NCBI GenBank assembly: GCA_002454815.1
Contig: DKJL01000007.1
Span: forward strand, 124,001-188,000
Reading direction: 5' to 3'
Source: Flavobacteriales bacterium UBA6693
Lineage (GTDB): Bacteria; Bacteroidota; Bacteroidia; Flavobacteriales; Weeksellaceae
DNA: 64,000 nucleotides
A program made the translations under genes and the position numbers. Shown piece after piece: positions 44,060 to 53,010 of this stretch; position 1 is the stretch's first letter; the number at the start of each line of letters is the position of its first letter. The notes beneath the pieces are model-generated. The model searched no databases and was not told where the DNA came from. It worked only from the letters and a program-made list of their open reading frames with translations.

Positions 44060-46216
44060 ATGAAAAACCTGAAAATTGCTGCACTCTTTCTGTTTTTAGG
44101 AGGAACAATGCTGAATGGGCAAAGCCTGAAATCTCCCGATGGAAAGTTTGAAATGAATTTCCAGCTCAAAGCCGGCGTGCCTTATTATCATCTTAAATAT
44201 GAAGGCAAAACAGTAGTAGAAGATTCTAAACTTGGACTGAGATTACTCCGCGACGGCGACATCCAGTTTGCTTCAGAAATAGAAAATAAAGACCAGAAAG
44301 GAAAGGATCTGGACAACGGTTTCACAAAAACTTCTGAAAAATACGATTCGAAAAACGAAAGCTGGGAGCCGATAATGGGCGAAAAAAAATCCTATATCAA
44401 CCATTATAACGAGTTGGCGGTTACCTTAGATCAGCCAGCGAATGAGCGTCATATTATCGTTAAATTCCGTTTGTTTAATGATGGTTTAGGTTTTAGATAC
44501 GAATTCCCACAGCAGAAAAATCTCAACTATTTCATCATCAAAGAAGAAGATTCCGAGATCGATCTGCCCACAGACATGAAAGCCTGGTGGCTGGCCGGCG
44601 ATTATGATACCCAGGAATATCAGACGCAGACATCCAACTTATCTGAAGTTCCGGCACGCTGGCCAACTTCTTATGATGGTAATGCCTCGCAAACGCCGAT
44701 TAAGAATGCCGTGCAGATGCCTTTGATGTTGAAAAAAGAAGGCAAAAATCCTTTGTACATCAATATTTCTGAAGCTGCCGTTATTAATTATGCCGCTGCA
44801 AATTTGGATCTTGATGCGACGCAATTTAGATTTAAAACCCATTTAACTCCTGACGGGCAAGGAGCAAAAGGCTACATCCAAACACCGGCAGTTTCGCCGT
44901 GGCGTACCATTATTGTGTCGCCCAAAGCGGAAGAAGTTTTGGCTTCTAAAATGATTTTCAACCTCAACGAACCTACAGAATACAAGGACACATCCTACAT
45001 CAAACCTACAAAATATATGGGCGTTTGGTGGGAAATGATCATCGGAAAATCGCAGTGGGCTTATTCTACCGCCAATAATGTTCATATCGGTAAAACCGAC
45101 TTTTCTCAATTAACGCCCAACGGCAATCACGCCGCCAACAATACCAAAGTAAAAGAATACATCGACTTTGCCTCGGCAAACGGTTTTGATGCCCTGTTGG
45201 TTGAAGGTTGGAATACCGGTTGGGAAGACTGGTTTGGCCACAGCAAAGAATTTGTTTTCGATTTCATTACACCTTATCCGGATTTCGATATCAAAATGCT
45301 GAACGACTACGCGCATTCCAAGAACATTCGGCTGATGATGCATCACGAGACTTCCGGCTCTGCGACCAACTACGAAAGATGGGCCGATGAAGCTTTTAAA
45401 TTAATGAATAAATACGGTTACGAATCAGCGAAAACCGGCTATGTCGGCAATATTATTCCGCGTGGCGAGCACCATTATTCGCAGTGGATGATCAACCATT
45501 ATCTGCGCATTGCAGAGAAAGCCAACGATTATAAGATCATGGTCAATTCGCACGAATCCGTTCGTCCAACGGGTTTAAGCCGCACTTATCCCAATTGGAT
45601 CGCCGCAGAAGCTGCGCGCGGAACAGAATTCGAAGCTTTTGGCGGAAATAATCCCGATCACCAGACGATTTTGCCGTTCACCCGTTTTATGGGCGGCCCG
45701 ATGGATTACACGCCGGGAATTTTCCAGACCAAACTCGATTATTATTTCCCCGGCGATACCCGTTTTGTGAAAACCACGTTGGCAAAGCAACTTGCACTGT
45801 ATGTGGTGATGTATTCGCCGCTTCAGATGGCCGCCGATCTGCCGGAGAATTATGCCAAACACATGGATGCTTTTCAGTTCATCAAAGATGTAGCAGTAGA
45901 TTGGGATGACACGAAAATCCTGTCTGCCGAGCCTGGAGATTACATCCACACCGCCAGAAAAGCAAAGGGAAAAGAGGAATGGTACGTCGGGGGAATTACC
46001 GATGAAAATGCCAGAAAATTCACCGTAGATTTTTCATTTCTGCCAAAAGGCAAAAAGTATGAAGCCACTGTTTACGCTGATGGCGATGACGCTGACTACA
46101 TCACCAATCCGCAGTCTTATAAAATTTATAAAAAAACCGTCACCAGCAAAACAAAACTTCCTGTAAAGTTGGCGCGTAGCGGTGGGTATGCAATTTCTGT
46201 AAAACCAAAAAAATAA
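44060..46216 (+). CDS. susB: GH97 alpha-glucosidase (SusB-like)
   Basis: Glycoside hydrolase family 97 enzyme that releases glucose from maltooligosaccharides in the periplasm. A signal peptide ends near LNGQS (about 21). The N-terminal super-beta-sandwich runs to about residue 290. The barrel has KYMGVWWEMI, GFDALLVEGWNTGWEDW, LMMHHETSGSATNYE and NSHESVRPTGLSRTYPN. The glutamates in HHETSGS and HES fit the inverting SusB branch that needs calcium. Length 718 aa is typical. It is a good SusB match by family and context. Confidence 0.92.
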   Translation: MKNLKIAALFLFLGGTMLNGQSLKSPDGKFEMNFQLKAGVPYYHLKYEGKTVVEDSKLGLRLLRDGDIQFASEIENKDQKGKDLDNGFTKTSEKYDSKNESWEPIMGEKKSYINHYNELAVTLDQPANERHIIVKFRLFNDGLGFRYEFPQQKNLNYFIIKEEDSEIDLPTDMKAWWLAGDYDTQEYQTQTSNLSEVPARWPTSYDGNASQTPIKNAVQMPLMLKKEGKNPLYINISEAAVINYAAANLDLDATQFRFKTHLTPDGQGAKGYIQTPAVSPWRTIIVSPKAEEVLASKMIFNLNEPTEYKDTSYIKPTKYMGVWWEMIIGKSQWAYSTANNVHIGKTDFSQLTPNGNHAANNTKVKEYIDFASANGFDALLVEGWNTGWEDWFGHSKEFVFDFITPYPDFDIKMLNDYAHSKNIRLMMHHETSGSATNYERWADEAFKLMNKYGYESAKTGYVGNIIPRGEHHYSQWMINHYLRIAEKANDYKIMVNSHESVRPTGLSRTYPNWIAAEAARGTEFEAFGGNNPDHQTILPFTRFMGGPMDYTPGIFQTKLDYYFPGDTRFVKTTLAKQLALYVVMYSPLQMAADLPENYAKHMDAFQFIKDVAVDWDDTKILSAEPGDYIHTARKAKGKEEWYVGGITDENARKFTVDFSFLPKGKKYEATVYADGDDADYITNPQSYKIYKKTVTSKTKLPVKLARSGGYAISVKPKK

Positions 46217-46270
46217 TGCCTTAAAAGTAGAAAAAAGCAGCTTCTGAAATACTGAAAATAAACCGTTTTT

Positions 46271-46350
46271 TAGGAGCTTTATCCCGCTTTCCGCTGTATC
46301 TTTTGTTCCGCGCTGCTGCACAAAAGGATGCCGCTGCAATCGGGGCTATT
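46271..46350 (+). repeat. Dispersed intergenic repeat, copy R3
   Basis: Arms TATCCCGCTTTCCGCTGTAT and GGATGCCGCTGCAATCGGGG flank a hairpin whose stem is CTTTTG/CAAAAG. It is nearly identical in both arms to copy R2. A second GC-rich palindromic patch (46370-46390, GGCGCTCGC...GCGCC) follows, just before the GH13 gene. The repeat region is open in the GH13 frame, which makes a false upstream extension. Confidence 0.75.
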
Positions 46351-46404
46351 GTACAAACGGGTAAAAATTGGCGCTCGCTTCGCTCGCGCCCCAAAATAAA
46401 TAAT

Positions 46405-48264
46405 ATGAAGAAAATCACATTTTTCTGCCTTTTTATCGCAGTGTTTTCATTTGCCCAAATCCAAAAAGTAGAACCTGCCTTTTGGTGGCACGGCATGAAA
46501 AACCCCGAACTGCAGATCCTGGTTTACGGAAAAGAGATCTCAAAATATCAACCCGAACTTTCCGATGATATCAAAATTAAAGAACTGACGAAAACAGAAA
46601 ATCCAAACTATGTTTTTATCACCGTAAATACGGATGAAATTAAAAAGCCAAGTTTTAAAATTAATTTTAAGAAAGGAAAGAGAATCGTTGACTCTTACAC
46701 TTACGAGCTCAAACAAAGAAATCCCGGTTCCGCTGAAAGAAGTTCTTTTTCTTCTAAAGATGTGATGTATCTTATCATGCCGGACCGGTTTGCCAATGGT
46801 GATATTTCCAACGATTCTCAGCCGGATTTAACCGAAAAAGCAAACCGCAGTTTGCCCAGCGGTCGGCACGGTGGCGATCTGCGCGGCATTATCAACAATT
46901 TGGATTATCTGCAGAACCTCGGAGTTACAGCGCTTTGGCTCACGCCGGTAAATGAGGATAATGAAAAACAGACTTCCTATCACGGCTACGCACAAACGGA
47001 TCTCTACAAAATCGACGGCCGTTACGGTTCCAATGCAGAATATCTGGAACTTTCACGCGAACTGAAAAAGCGCGGTATGATGCTTATTCAGGATTATGTT
47101 ACCAATCACTGGGGGATTTCTCACTGGATTATTCAGGATCTACCCACCAAAGACTGGATCCACCAGTTTAAAGATGGAGAAGGGAAGTATGGTTTTAAGC
47201 GTTCCAATTACCGCATCACTTCTCAGTTCGATACCAACGTTTCCGAAATCGATAAAAAAGAAGCATTGAATGGCTGGTTTGATACCACCATGCCGGATCT
47301 TAACCAAAATAACCCTTTGGTTTTAAATTATTTAACGCAAAATGCAATTTGGTGGATCGAGTATGCGGAATTGGGTGGTATGCGCGTCGATACTTATCCT
47401 TACAACGATAAGATGGCCATGGCGAAATGGGCAAAAGCAATTACTGACGAATATCCGAATTTTAACATCGTGGGTGAAGCCTGGATGCAAAATCCTGCGC
47501 ACGTTTCCTTTTGGCAAAAGGACTCCAAAATTGCAGAGATCGCAAACTACAATTCTCACCTGCCGTCCGTAATGGATTTTTCTTTATTTACTGATTTGCC
47601 TGGCGCTCTGCAGGAGCAGAGCGGTTGGGACACGGGAATGATGAAATTATACAATTCTTTCGGGAACGATTTTTTATATCCGGACATCAACAATGTGCTT
47701 GTTTTTTTAGAAAATCACGACACGCAGCGTTTTAATGAAATTTTTAAAGGCGATGCACGGTATTACAAACTGGCACTTTCGCTGATCGCCACTGTCCGTG
47801 GAATTCCACAGATTTATTACGGTTCCGAAATCGGCATGATGGGCAATAAGGACAAACTTGGTGATGCTGATATTCGCCGGGATTTCCCTGGTGGCTGGCA
47901 AAGTGACAAACAAAATGCCTTTAAATCTGAAAGCCGAACTGCAGAGCAAAAGAAATTTCACGATTTTACTCAGAAATTGCTAAACTGGCGCAAAGGAAAA
48001 GAAGTGATTCACAACGGAAAAACCACGCATTATATGCCGCAGAATGAGGTGTATGTTTATTTCCGATACAATCAAAATGACAAAGTGATGGTCGTTCTAA
48101 ATAATAATGCGACCGACCAAACATTTGATTTAAACCGTTTTTCGGAATCTTTGCAAAATGTTTCCAAAGGTAAAGACGTGGTCAGCGCCAAAGAATTCTC
48201 GGTGTCATCACAAAATAAACTCACCGTTCCCGCAAAATCTTCATTAATTTTAGAACTTCAATAA
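46405..48264 (+). CDS. GH13 periplasmic alpha-amylase/neopullulanase (SusA-like)
   Basis: Starch-degrading enzyme of family GH13 (619 aa). The signal peptide MKKITFFCLFIAVFSFAQ lacks a lipobox, so the enzyme is probably periplasmic like SusA rather than surface-exposed like SusG. An N-terminal immunoglobulin-like cyclomaltodextrinase domain (about 20-120) is followed by the barrel with Asp329 (MRVDTYP), Glu358 (NIVGEAW) and Asp439 (ENHDTQR) as the catalytic triad. The ATG at 46405 is chosen because the frame upstream to 46303 runs through a repeat. It follows susB after 188 bases. Confidence 0.9.
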   Translation: MKKITFFCLFIAVFSFAQIQKVEPAFWWHGMKNPELQILVYGKEISKYQPELSDDIKIKELTKTENPNYVFITVNTDEIKKPSFKINFKKGKRIVDSYTYELKQRNPGSAERSSFSSKDVMYLIMPDRFANGDISNDSQPDLTEKANRSLPSGRHGGDLRGIINNLDYLQNLGVTALWLTPVNEDNEKQTSYHGYAQTDLYKIDGRYGSNAEYLELSRELKKRGMMLIQDYVTNHWGISHWIIQDLPTKDWIHQFKDGEGKYGFKRSNYRITSQFDTNVSEIDKKEALNGWFDTTMPDLNQNNPLVLNYLTQNAIWWIEYAELGGMRVDTYPYNDKMAMAKWAKAITDEYPNFNIVGEAWMQNPAHVSFWQKDSKIAEIANYNSHLPSVMDFSLFTDLPGALQEQSGWDTGMMKLYNSFGNDFLYPDINNVLVFLENHDTQRFNEIFKGDARYYKLALSLIATVRGIPQIYYGSEIGMMGNKDKLGDADIRRDFPGGWQSDKQNAFKSESRTAEQKKFHDFTQKLLNWRKGKEVIHNGKTTHYMPQNEVYVYFRYNQNDKVMVVLNNNATDQTFDLNRFSESLQNVSKGKDVVSAKEFSVSSQNKLTVPAKSSLILELQ

Positions 48265-48275
48265 ATTCTTTGTTC

Positions 48276-48800
48276 ATGAAAAAAACTGCTGTTCTTTCTC
48301 TTGTCGCGTTTTTCCTTTTATTTTCCAATGTCCTGTTTTCCCAGAAAAAAGCTTTTAATGAAAAGGTGCAGGCGGAAAAAGTAGCCAAAGTTTTGGACGA
48401 GCTCAACCTGTTCGCAGCCACGGCAGATTATCAGAACTATTTCGATCTTTTCGCGGCGCAATCAACGTACATCGGTACGGATGCCGCGGAAGTCTGGACT
48501 AAAAACGAATTTATGGTCTGGGCCAAACCTTATTTCGATAGTGGCCAAACCTGGAAATTTACTTCACTGAAAAGAAATATTACCTTCAGCTCCGATGGCA
48601 ATTACGCTTGGTTTGATGAATTACTCGATACGCAGATGAAGTTGTGTCGTGGTAGCGGCGTGCTGGAAAGGATCGACGGCACCTGGAAAATTAAACAATA
48701 TGTTCTCTCGATGACAATCCCCAACGAGGTAAGTAACGAAGCCATCAAAATTAAATCACCAATTGAAGAGACTGTCATTTCTGATTTAAAGAAAAAGTAA
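48276..48800 (+). CDS. Exported SnoaL/NTF2-like protein
   Basis: A 174-residue exported protein with a signal peptide (about 1-23, ending VLFSQ) and a single SnoaL/NTF2-like cone-fold domain (about 35-150) with FDLFAAQSTYIGTDAAEVWTK and YAWFDELLD segments. The family has many roles, from small-molecule binding to isomerases, and no catalytic residues can be named. It lies 11 bases after the GH13 gene and 51 before the MFS gene, so it belongs to the same transcript. It is not part of the classic sus set. The in-frame TTG two codons upstream is rejected in favour of the ATG. Confidence 0.8.
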   Translation: MKKTAVLSLVAFFLLFSNVLFSQKKAFNEKVQAEKVAKVLDELNLFAATADYQNYFDLFAAQSTYIGTDAAEVWTKNEFMVWAKPYFDSGQTWKFTSLKRNITFSSDGNYAWFDELLDTQMKLCRGSGVLERIDGTWKIKQYVLSMTIPNEVSNEAIKIKSPIEETVISDLKKK

Positions 48801-48851
48801 ATTATTTTTTGCAGCTCAGATTACTCAATATCAAATATTCAAACAAAAAAA

Positions 48852-50186
48852 ATGGCTCAAAAAATTAAACCAAATCTGTCGCTTGCCCAGATCATCAATA
48901 TGAGTATGGGATTCCTGGGAATCCAGATGGCTTTTGGTCTGCAAAATGGAAATGCCAGCCGTATTCTTGCAAACTTCGGCGCTGATGTGCACCAGCTTTC
49001 ATGGTTTTGGCTGGTAGCACCCATTACCGGTTTACTCGTTCAGCCCATCATCGGCCACATGGGCGATAATACGTGGGGGCTCCTGGGCCGCAGAAAACCT
49101 TATTTTTTAATTGGTGCTGTCTTATGCGCCGTAGGCCTTGTTTTTTTGCCCAATGCTGCTTCCGTCACGGTGATGATGGGCGCCAGCGTATTGCTTTTGG
49201 CGGTTATTTTTCTGGCGATGATGGATGCCTCCATTAATGTTGCCATGGAACCTTTCCGCGCGCTGGTGGGAGATATGTTGCCAAAACATCAGGGGACACT
49301 GGGTTTTTCTGTGCAAACAATTCTTATCGGCGTTGGTGCAGTGATCGGTTCAGAAATGCCGAACTGGCTTACCAAAATGGGCGTTTCCAACGTTGCTCCT
49401 AAAGGTTTTGTAGCGGACAACGTGATTTACGCTTTTTATGTAGGTGCAGCGGTGCTCATCGTTTCAATTCTGTACACCATCGTAACCACCAAAGAATATT
49501 CGCCCCGGCAGTTTGCCGAATTTTCCGGTGACGCGGTTCCAGCGGTAAGATCAAAATTCTCTGATATTTTCACCGACTTTGCAAAAATTCCGCCACTGAT
49601 GAAAAAACTGGGTGCCGTGCAGTTTTTCTCCTGGTTCGCACTGTTTACCATGTGGGTTTTCACGACAAGCGCTTTGGCGACACATCACTTTGGCCTTTCC
49701 CCGCAGGATACGGATTCCGTAGAGTTTAACAAAGCAGGGGATCTGACGGGGCATCTTTTCGGTCTGTATAATTTATTTGCGATTCCTTTTGCTTTTCTGC
49801 TCACGCCTATCGCAAAAAAGATAGGTAAAAAAGAGACTCATGCACTGGCTTTATTTTGTGGCGGACTGGGTTTGATTTCAATGTTTTTCATCAAAGATAC
49901 CGGAATGCTCTGGATCTCGATGCTTGGTTTGGGATTCGCCTGGGCGAGTATTTTGGCCATGCCTTATGCGATGTTGATTGATGCCATCCCGTTGCGTAAA
50001 ATGGGGGTCTATATGGGCATCTTTAATTTCTTTATTGTGATGCCGCAGATCATTAACGGTGTTTTTGGCGGACCGATCGTGAAAAATCTCTTTGGCAACA
50101 TGGCCATTGATTACGTTGTAGTGGGCGGCATCTTAATGCTGGTCGCTGCGGCGCTGACAATGTTTTTAATAAAAGAAAAAAGATAA
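48852..50186 (+). CDS. MFS sugar transporter
   Basis: Twelve-helix inner-membrane carrier of 444 residues. It starts with LAQIINMSMGFLGIQMAFGLQNGNASRI, matches the sugar-porter-like MFS group common next to sus genes, and carries a GRRKPY loop after helix 2. It would take up maltose, short maltodextrins or glucose released by the GH13 and GH97 enzymes; the exact sugar is an inference. It ends the sus locus and is followed by a terminator. Confidence 0.9.
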   Translation: MAQKIKPNLSLAQIINMSMGFLGIQMAFGLQNGNASRILANFGADVHQLSWFWLVAPITGLLVQPIIGHMGDNTWGLLGRRKPYFLIGAVLCAVGLVFLPNAASVTVMMGASVLLLAVIFLAMMDASINVAMEPFRALVGDMLPKHQGTLGFSVQTILIGVGAVIGSEMPNWLTKMGVSNVAPKGFVADNVIYAFYVGAAVLIVSILYTIVTTKEYSPRQFAEFSGDAVPAVRSKFSDIFTDFAKIPPLMKKLGAVQFFSWFALFTMWVFTTSALATHHFGLSPQDTDSVEFNKAGDLTGHLFGLYNLFAIPFAFLLTPIAKKIGKKETHALALFCGGLGLISMFFIKDTGMLWISMLGLGFAWASILAMPYAMLIDAIPLRKMGVYMGIFNFFIVMPQIINGVFGGPIVKNLFGNMAIDYVVVGGILMLVAAALTMFLIKEKR

Positions 50187-50258
50187 GGTGCACTTTTTTT
50201 CTTGAATTATCTTCAATAGAAACGCGCAGAGAAGTTCACCATAATTAATAGTAATGGT

Positions 50259-50285
50259 AAAAGTAAGTCTGATGTCTTACTTTTT
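50259..50285. terminator. Terminator after the sus locus
   Basis: 9-bp stem (50259-50267 with 50276-50284), eight-base loop, T residues on both strands. It lies between the MFS gene and the convergent channel-like gene. Confidence 0.65.
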
Positions 50286-50331
50286 CTGTTTAATTATAAT
50301 AGAATATAAAATAATTTTTCTCTGATAACAT

Positions 50332-50703
50332 CTATTGCTCGTCGTCATCAGCACACTCTTCCAAGTGTTTTTCCACTATTTTTTTGCGTCGTTCATGTTT
50401 CACTTCGTAGGTTTGTCGCTGGTCATGAAAGTGCTGTTGCATCGTGTTCACGAAAAATAAAATCAGGATTACGCTGATAAACATGTAGCCGATATTAAAT
50501 ATTTTACCCGCATCACTTTCCGGAATAACGGTCGCGTTACCAGTGGTCACCATCGTAGAAACTGCGTAATTAACACAGTCAATCCAGCGCCAGTGTTCCA
50601 GGTAACGGAAGCCGCCAACGCCAATCAGGAGCACTCCGAGCGTAGCATAAATGAGATAACGGTAGCGTTTTTTCCTTAAAAAACTTCTCGTAGCAGCAAT
50701 CAT
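50332..50703 (-). CDS. Potassium-channel-like protein with altered selectivity filter
   Basis: A 123-residue protein with the two-helix pore plan of Ion_trans_2 channels: helix 1 (about 16-32), a pore loop WIDCVNYAVSTMVTTGN, and helix 2 (about 70-92), then a charged His/Lys/Glu-rich tail. The filter, usually TxGYGD, reads TTG then Asn56-Ala57-Thr58, so GYG is lost although the Thr-Thr-Gly lead-in and the Pro61 after it remain. Potassium conduction is doubtful. The ATG at 50703 is chosen because the frame to 50772 adds an unrelated stretch. It is not clearly linked to its neighbours. Confidence 0.75.
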   Translation of the reverse strand: MIAATRSFLRKKRYRYLIYATLGVLLIGVGGFRYLEHWRWIDCVNYAVSTMVTTGNATVIPESDAGKIFNIGYMFISVILILFFVNTMQQHFHDQRQTYEVKHERRKKIVEKHLEECADDDEQ

Positions 50704-50814
50704 TTTGTTTTTTTTAAATAGTATTTGAAGGCAGACTAAACCACAATATTCCGGGTTAACCGCTCGAATCATTGGAGTTTAAATTGATAAATCCATTTCT
50801 CTTTCACGGAATTT

Positions 50815-51687
50815 TTATCTGATTAGAGAATACACTTTTTTCCCGCCGGTCACCACTGCCACAACGAGTAAACCGATAACGATACCGAACCCAAATTGTC
50901 TGGCCAGTTCCGGGAACTGTGGCAAAACCCCATGCAGAAAGCCTACGTTATGATCAAAAATCCCACCGGAAACCAACAGCAGTGCCAGCGTTCCGACGAT
51001 TGAAAGTATCTTAATAACAACCGGTAAAGAACGGATGAGAAGTTTGCCAAGCGCAGCGAGAAACCCCTTGTTTTTGGACTTTCTGATTAAATGATAGCCC
51101 GCATCATCCATTCGCACGATCAGCGCCACGATGCCATAGACGCCTACCGTCGCGAGTACTGCCACGAAAGTAACGGTAATGATCTGGATCAGTAAATTGG
51201 TCGCCATTACCGAGCCCAGCGCGATGATCACGATTTCCAGTGACAGGATAAAGTCTGTCGCGATGGCCGATTTTACCTTGGCCTTTTCATATACTGCCGC
51301 CTGGGCCTCGTCTTCCTGCACGATTTCGGGTTCCTCCGCAGCCGTTGTTTTTTTATGAAAAATTGCTTCAACAATCTTTTCTACGCCCTCATAGGAAAGG
51401 TACAGTCCACCTATGATGAGGATGATTTTAATGGCCGGCGGAAAAATAAACTGCAGCAAAAAAACCACGGGTATAATAATGAGTTTGTTTAAAAAAGAAC
51501 CTTTAGTAATGGCCCACAATACCGGGATTTCCCGTGAAGAAACGAAGCCGGTCGCCTTTTCGGCATTCACCGCCAGATCGTCCCCCAGTATGCCGGCAGT
51601 CTGTCTGGTAGCGATTCTTGACGAAAGTGCTACATCATCCATCAGCGCAGCAATATCATCTAACACAGCAAAAAATCCTGAAGCCAT
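50815..51687 (-). CDS. DUF808 (YedI-like) inner-membrane protein
   Basis: A 290-residue membrane protein of the DUF808/YedI family with about six to eight membrane helices. It has the family start MASGFFAVLDDIAALMDDVA, the GILGDDLAVNAEKA segment, and AIATDFILSLEIVIIALGSV. The function is unknown. No -7 box is obvious upstream. It points away from the purine block. Confidence 0.9.
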   Translation of the reverse strand: MASGFFAVLDDIAALMDDVALSSRIATRQTAGILGDDLAVNAEKATGFVSSREIPVLWAITKGSFLNKLIIIPVVFLLQFIFPPAIKIILIIGGLYLSYEGVEKIVEAIFHKKTTAAEEPEIVQEDEAQAAVYEKAKVKSAIATDFILSLEIVIIALGSVMATNLLIQIITVTFVAVLATVGVYGIVALIVRMDDAGYHLIRKSKNKGFLAALGKLLIRSLPVVIKILSIVGTLALLLVSGGIFDHNVGFLHGVLPQFPELARQFGFGIVIGLLVVAVVTGGKKVYSLIR

Positions 51688-51829
51688 AAAGTATCTTGTT
51701 ATTTTTGTAAAGAAATGAAAAATAGGCTACAGATAAATTCATGCCGATTATCGCAGGTGGAGTGCTTTAAATGTAAAATTGTAGCGCATAATTTTATTAT
51801 AAAAGTAAAAAATGGTACTTTCGCAGAAC

Positions 51830-51955
51830 TAAATCAAAGATGTGATTCTGCCTCATGTACCTTTAATGAATGAAGTTTCCCGGGAATCTGGAAAGGTGCG
51901 CGACGCTGCAAAATAATAAAAGCCGATGGTCTGACTGACTGTCGGCTTTTTTATT
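51830..51955 (+). promoter_or_regulatory. Putative regulatory leader of the purine operon
   Basis: A GC-richer leader ends in a hairpin (51918-51926 with 51942-51950) followed by a T-run, 52 bases before purM, so it could control read-through. GGGAATCTGG and CGCGACGCTGCAA recall the conserved core of cobalamin riboswitches with the intervening stem missing, but no vitamin B12 gene follows and the match is partial. A 16-codon frame (MNEVSRESGKVRDAAK) ends two bases before the hairpin. Whether this is a riboswitch, a translated leader or a plain terminator of an upstream transcript cannot be decided. Confidence 0.35.
51918..51955 (+). terminator. Terminator or attenuator upstream of purM
   Basis: 9-bp perfect stem, 15-base loop with possible inner pairing (GTC/GAC), then six T and an AT-rich tail. 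Confidence 0.7.
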
Positions 51956-52007
51956 TTGATTAAATGTTGGCAGTGACGTTTAAGGATAATTTAATAAAAG
52001 CAAAAAA

Positions 52008-52997
52008 ATGAGCAACACCTACAAAGACGCCGGCGTCGATAAAGAAGAAGGTTACAAAACGGTAGATAAAATCAAGAATGCCGTGGCCGAAACACACAAT
52101 AAAAATGTGCTGAACAGCTTGGGGAGTTTTGGTGCTTTCTACGAAATCGGCGGTTACCGAAATCCTGTTTTAGTCAGCGGTACCGATGGTGTCGGCACGA
52201 AGCTGAAGATTGCCCTGGACATGAAAAAGTATGATTCCATTGGAGTGGATTGCTTTGCCATGTGCGCCAACGATATTATTTGCCACGGAGCAAAACCACT
52301 CTTTTTTCTCGATTATTTGGCATGCGGGAAACTCGACGCGGACATCGCCGCAGAAATTGTCCTGGGAATGGTAAAGGCCTGTAAAGACAATCACTGCGCG
52401 CTCATAGGTGGCGAAACAGCAGAAATGCCGGGTATGTATCAGCCGGGCGATTATGATGTTGCTGGTTTCTGTGTCGGTATCGTTGAAAAAGAAGACATTA
52501 TCGACGGTGCTTCCATCCGTGAAGGCTGCCGTATCATTGCGCTGCCCAGTTCGGGATTTCATTCCAACGGTTTCTCACTCGTGCGGCATATTTTCACCGA
52601 TTTCACTGAGGAATTTGAAGGCAAGCCACTGTACGAAACGCTCCTCGAACCGACACGGCTTTATTACCAACCCGTTCATAAGATTCTGGAGGAAGTGAAA
52701 CTGTGTGGCATCGCGCACATTACCGGCGGTGGTATCATCGAAAATATTCCGCGTGTGATCCCCGAAAACCTTTGCGCCAGAATAGAAACGGATAAAATTA
52801 AAATACCTTCCATCATGCTGGAACTCGAAAAGCGTGGCAACATTGACCGCAAAGAGATGTACGGCACTTTCAATATGGGTGTCGGCATGGTCATTATCGT
52901 TGATCACAAACATGCAGAGAAGGTGCTGAATCTTGTCGACGATGCTTACATCATCGGCGAAGTAGTGACAGGCCCGGAAAAGATAGAACTCGTTTAA
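52008..52997 (+). CDS. purM: Phosphoribosylformylglycinamidine cyclo-ligase (AIR synthase)
   Basis: Fifth step of purine synthesis: closes FGAM to AIR with ATP. The N-terminal SNTYKDAGVDKEEGY is the family start, then VSGTDGVGTKLKIA (ATP and substrate site), MCANDIICHGAKPLFFLDY, and LIGGETAEMPG. The C-terminal domain includes HITGGGIIENIPR. Length 329 aa is normal. It is the first gene of purM-purN-purH-purD-guaA and starts 13 bases before purN. Confidence 0.97.
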   Translation: MSNTYKDAGVDKEEGYKTVDKIKNAVAETHNKNVLNSLGSFGAFYEIGGYRNPVLVSGTDGVGTKLKIALDMKKYDSIGVDCFAMCANDIICHGAKPLFFLDYLACGKLDADIAAEIVLGMVKACKDNHCALIGGETAEMPGMYQPGDYDVAGFCVGIVEKEDIIDGASIREGCRIIALPSSGFHSNGFSLVRHIFTDFTEEFEGKPLYETLLEPTRLYYQPVHKILEEVKLCGIAHITGGGIIENIPRVIPENLCARIETDKIKIPSIMLELEKRGNIDRKEMYGTFNMGVGMVIIVDHKHAEKVLNLVDDAYIIGEVVTGPEKIELV

Positions 52998-53010
52998 CGG
53001 TCTTTTAAAA

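Larger units (their letters stand above)
51688..52007. other. Intergenic region before purM
   Basis: About 320 bases. The half next to DUF808 shows nothing. The half next to purM has a near-match -7 box TACTTTCG (51816-51823), a 16-codon open frame (51866-51916), a stretch that resembles part of a cobalamin riboswitch core, and a terminator hairpin, treated separately. Confidence 0.5.

Noticed and set aside
46303..46404. Upstream extension of the GH13 gene
   Set aside because: It translates the repeat R3 and would place residues before a clear signal peptide.
51830..51955. Calling the purM leader a cobalamin riboswitch
   Set aside because: Only two short segments resemble the core, the intervening stem is missing and no B12-related gene follows. 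It is kept as an open finding.
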